From Clostridia bacterium (GTDB lineage Bacteria > Bacillota > Clostridia > Christensenellales > Borkfalkiaceae): DNA of 6,739 bases. The first letter of the stretch is position 1, and the number at the start of each line of letters is the position of its first letter. Both the position numbers and the translations under genes were made by a program. This document shows, in pieces, positions 6,178-6,739 of this stretch. Where the stretch lies: NCBI GenBank assembly GCA_017501125.1, contig JAFVXN010000198.1, positions 1-6,739 on the forward strand, in the 5' to 3' direction. The notes beneath the pieces were generated by a model. The model was not told the origin of the DNA. It did no database searches and worked only from the letters and a program-made list of their open reading frames with translations.

Positions 6178-6739
6178 ATGTTAAAGAAGTTTTACAAGAT
6201 GCACGGCATCGGCAACGATTACATATATTTCGATTGTTTGCAAGAGGAACTTGCCGACCCCGAGGGGGTGTCGATTCGACTTTCGGATAGGCATACGGGG
6301 ATAGGCGGCGACGGTATCGTGATGATCTGCGCCAGCAAGGTAGCGGACGCGAAGATGCGTATGTTCAACGCGGACGGCAGCGAAGGCATGATGTGCGGCA
6401 ACGCAATCCGTTGCGTCGGCAAATTTTTATACGACTTCGACAAAGTCAAAAAGACGACGCTCACGGTTGAGACGCTCAGCGGAATTAAGACCTTGCGCCT
6501 TAGCGTAAAAGGGGGCAAGGTAGCAGAGGTCGAGGTGGATATGGGCGCGCCGATTTTGGACGGTAGGGCAATCCCGACGACGATAGACGGCGAAAAAATC
6601 GTCGGCTACAAATACGACTTCTTAGGCTACGATGAGGAGATTACCTGCGTGTCGATGGGCAATCCCCATTGCATCATTTTCAAAGACCCCGACGATCTCG
6701 ACCTTGAAAAGATAGGCCCCAGATACGAGCACGCGCCCA
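6178..6739 (+). CDS. dapF: Diaminopimelate epimerase DapF, 3' end beyond the window
   Basis: Converts LL-2,6-diaminopimelate to the meso form without a cofactor, the step that supplies meso-DAP for peptidoglycan and the precursor of lysine. The first 187 codons are present and the frame runs open to the window end (the family is about 270-280 residues). Recognisable blocks: K-M-H-G-I-G-N-D-Y (residues 7-15), D37-R-H-T-G-I-G-G-D-G, F63-N-A-D-G-S-E, M72-C73-G-N-A-I-R-C, and the G-N-P-H-C block near residue 165. C73 is the first of the two catalytic cysteines and has the same number as in the Haemophilus enzyme as I recall it; the second cysteine lies past the window end. The common GNG after the cysteine is GNA here, a variant I recall from other clostridial DapF proteins. 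It has its own strong promoter and is transcribed away from the NUDIX gene. It is housekeeping, and what follows in its operon is not visible. Confidence 0.96.
   Translation, partial: MLKKFYKMHGIGNDYIYFDCLQEELADPEGVSIRLSDRHTGIGGDGIVMICASKVADAKMRMFNADGSEGMMCGNAIRCVGKFLYDFDKVKKTTLTVETLSGIKTLRLSVKGGKVAEVEVDMGAPILDGRAIPTTIDGEKIVGYKYDFLGYDEEITCVSMGNPHCIIFKDPDDLDLEKIGPRYEHAP

Noticed and set aside
6391..6402. GNA instead of GNG after the catalytic Cys of DapF as a possible inactivating change
   Set aside because: All other DapF blocks are intact, and I recall MCGNAIRC as a frequent form in clostridial DapF proteins, so it is ordinary variation.
6219..6518. 99-codon open frame on the minus strand
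   Set aside because: It is antisense to dapF, which is certain by its motifs. The Ser/Pro/Leu-rich translation is a typical shadow.
1..6739. Mobile elements, CRISPR arrays, tRNA or rRNA genes, attachment sites
   Set aside because: No transposase or integrase motifs, no regularly spaced repeats and no RNA gene signatures were seen. The only gene-free stretches are 66 and 190 bases long, and both are explained by the terminator and the promoters.

Overview
The window looks like chromosomal DNA of an anaerobic, probably gut-associated member of the Bacillota (Clostridia-like). The basis is strong Shine-Dalgarno sites, near-perfect TTGACA/TATAAT promoters, T-rich intrinsic terminators, roughly balanced GC content, a clostridial-style DapF (MCGNAIRC) and a cytoplasmic-looking glycan-degradation cluster. 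The lineage call is inference and cannot be refined without a database search.

Layout: (1) Bases 2-5429 hold a tight plus-strand run of three carbohydrate-active genes. They are the 3' part of a DUF4838-type protein, a GH78-like alpha-L-rhamnosidase and a GQSNM-type sialate O-acetylesterase-like (SASA) esterase with a C-terminal extension. The gaps are 16 and 18 bases, each filled by a ribosome binding site. (2) Bases 5445-5478 form a perfect 15-bp hairpin with T-tracts on both strands. It serves as a shared terminator for this run and for the converging gene. (3) Bases 5496-5987, minus strand, encode a NUDIX hydrolase with an N-terminal four-cysteine zinc ribbon of the NudC type. (4) Bases 5988-6177 are a divergent promoter region with back-to-back sigma-70 type promoters. 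(5) From 6178 to the window end, plus strand, lies the first 187 codons of dapF, diaminopimelate epimerase.

How the genes work together: the three glycan genes are probably one transcript. The two with visible N-termini have no signal peptide, so they likely act inside the cell on imported oligosaccharides. A reasonable inference is a deacetylating esterase and a rhamnose-releasing hydrolase acting with the DUF4838 protein on an acetylated, rhamnose-containing plant or microbial glycan. The NUDIX and dapF genes are separate single transcription units or leaders of their own units, with no evident functional link to the glycan genes.

I see no phage, insertion sequence, CRISPR, tRNA, rRNA or toxin-antitoxin element. 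Nothing here convincingly amounts to a previously undescribed system. The most unusual points are in the esterase (extra C-terminal domain, non-canonical residue next to the catalytic His) and in the missing C-terminal domain of the rhamnosidase-like protein.
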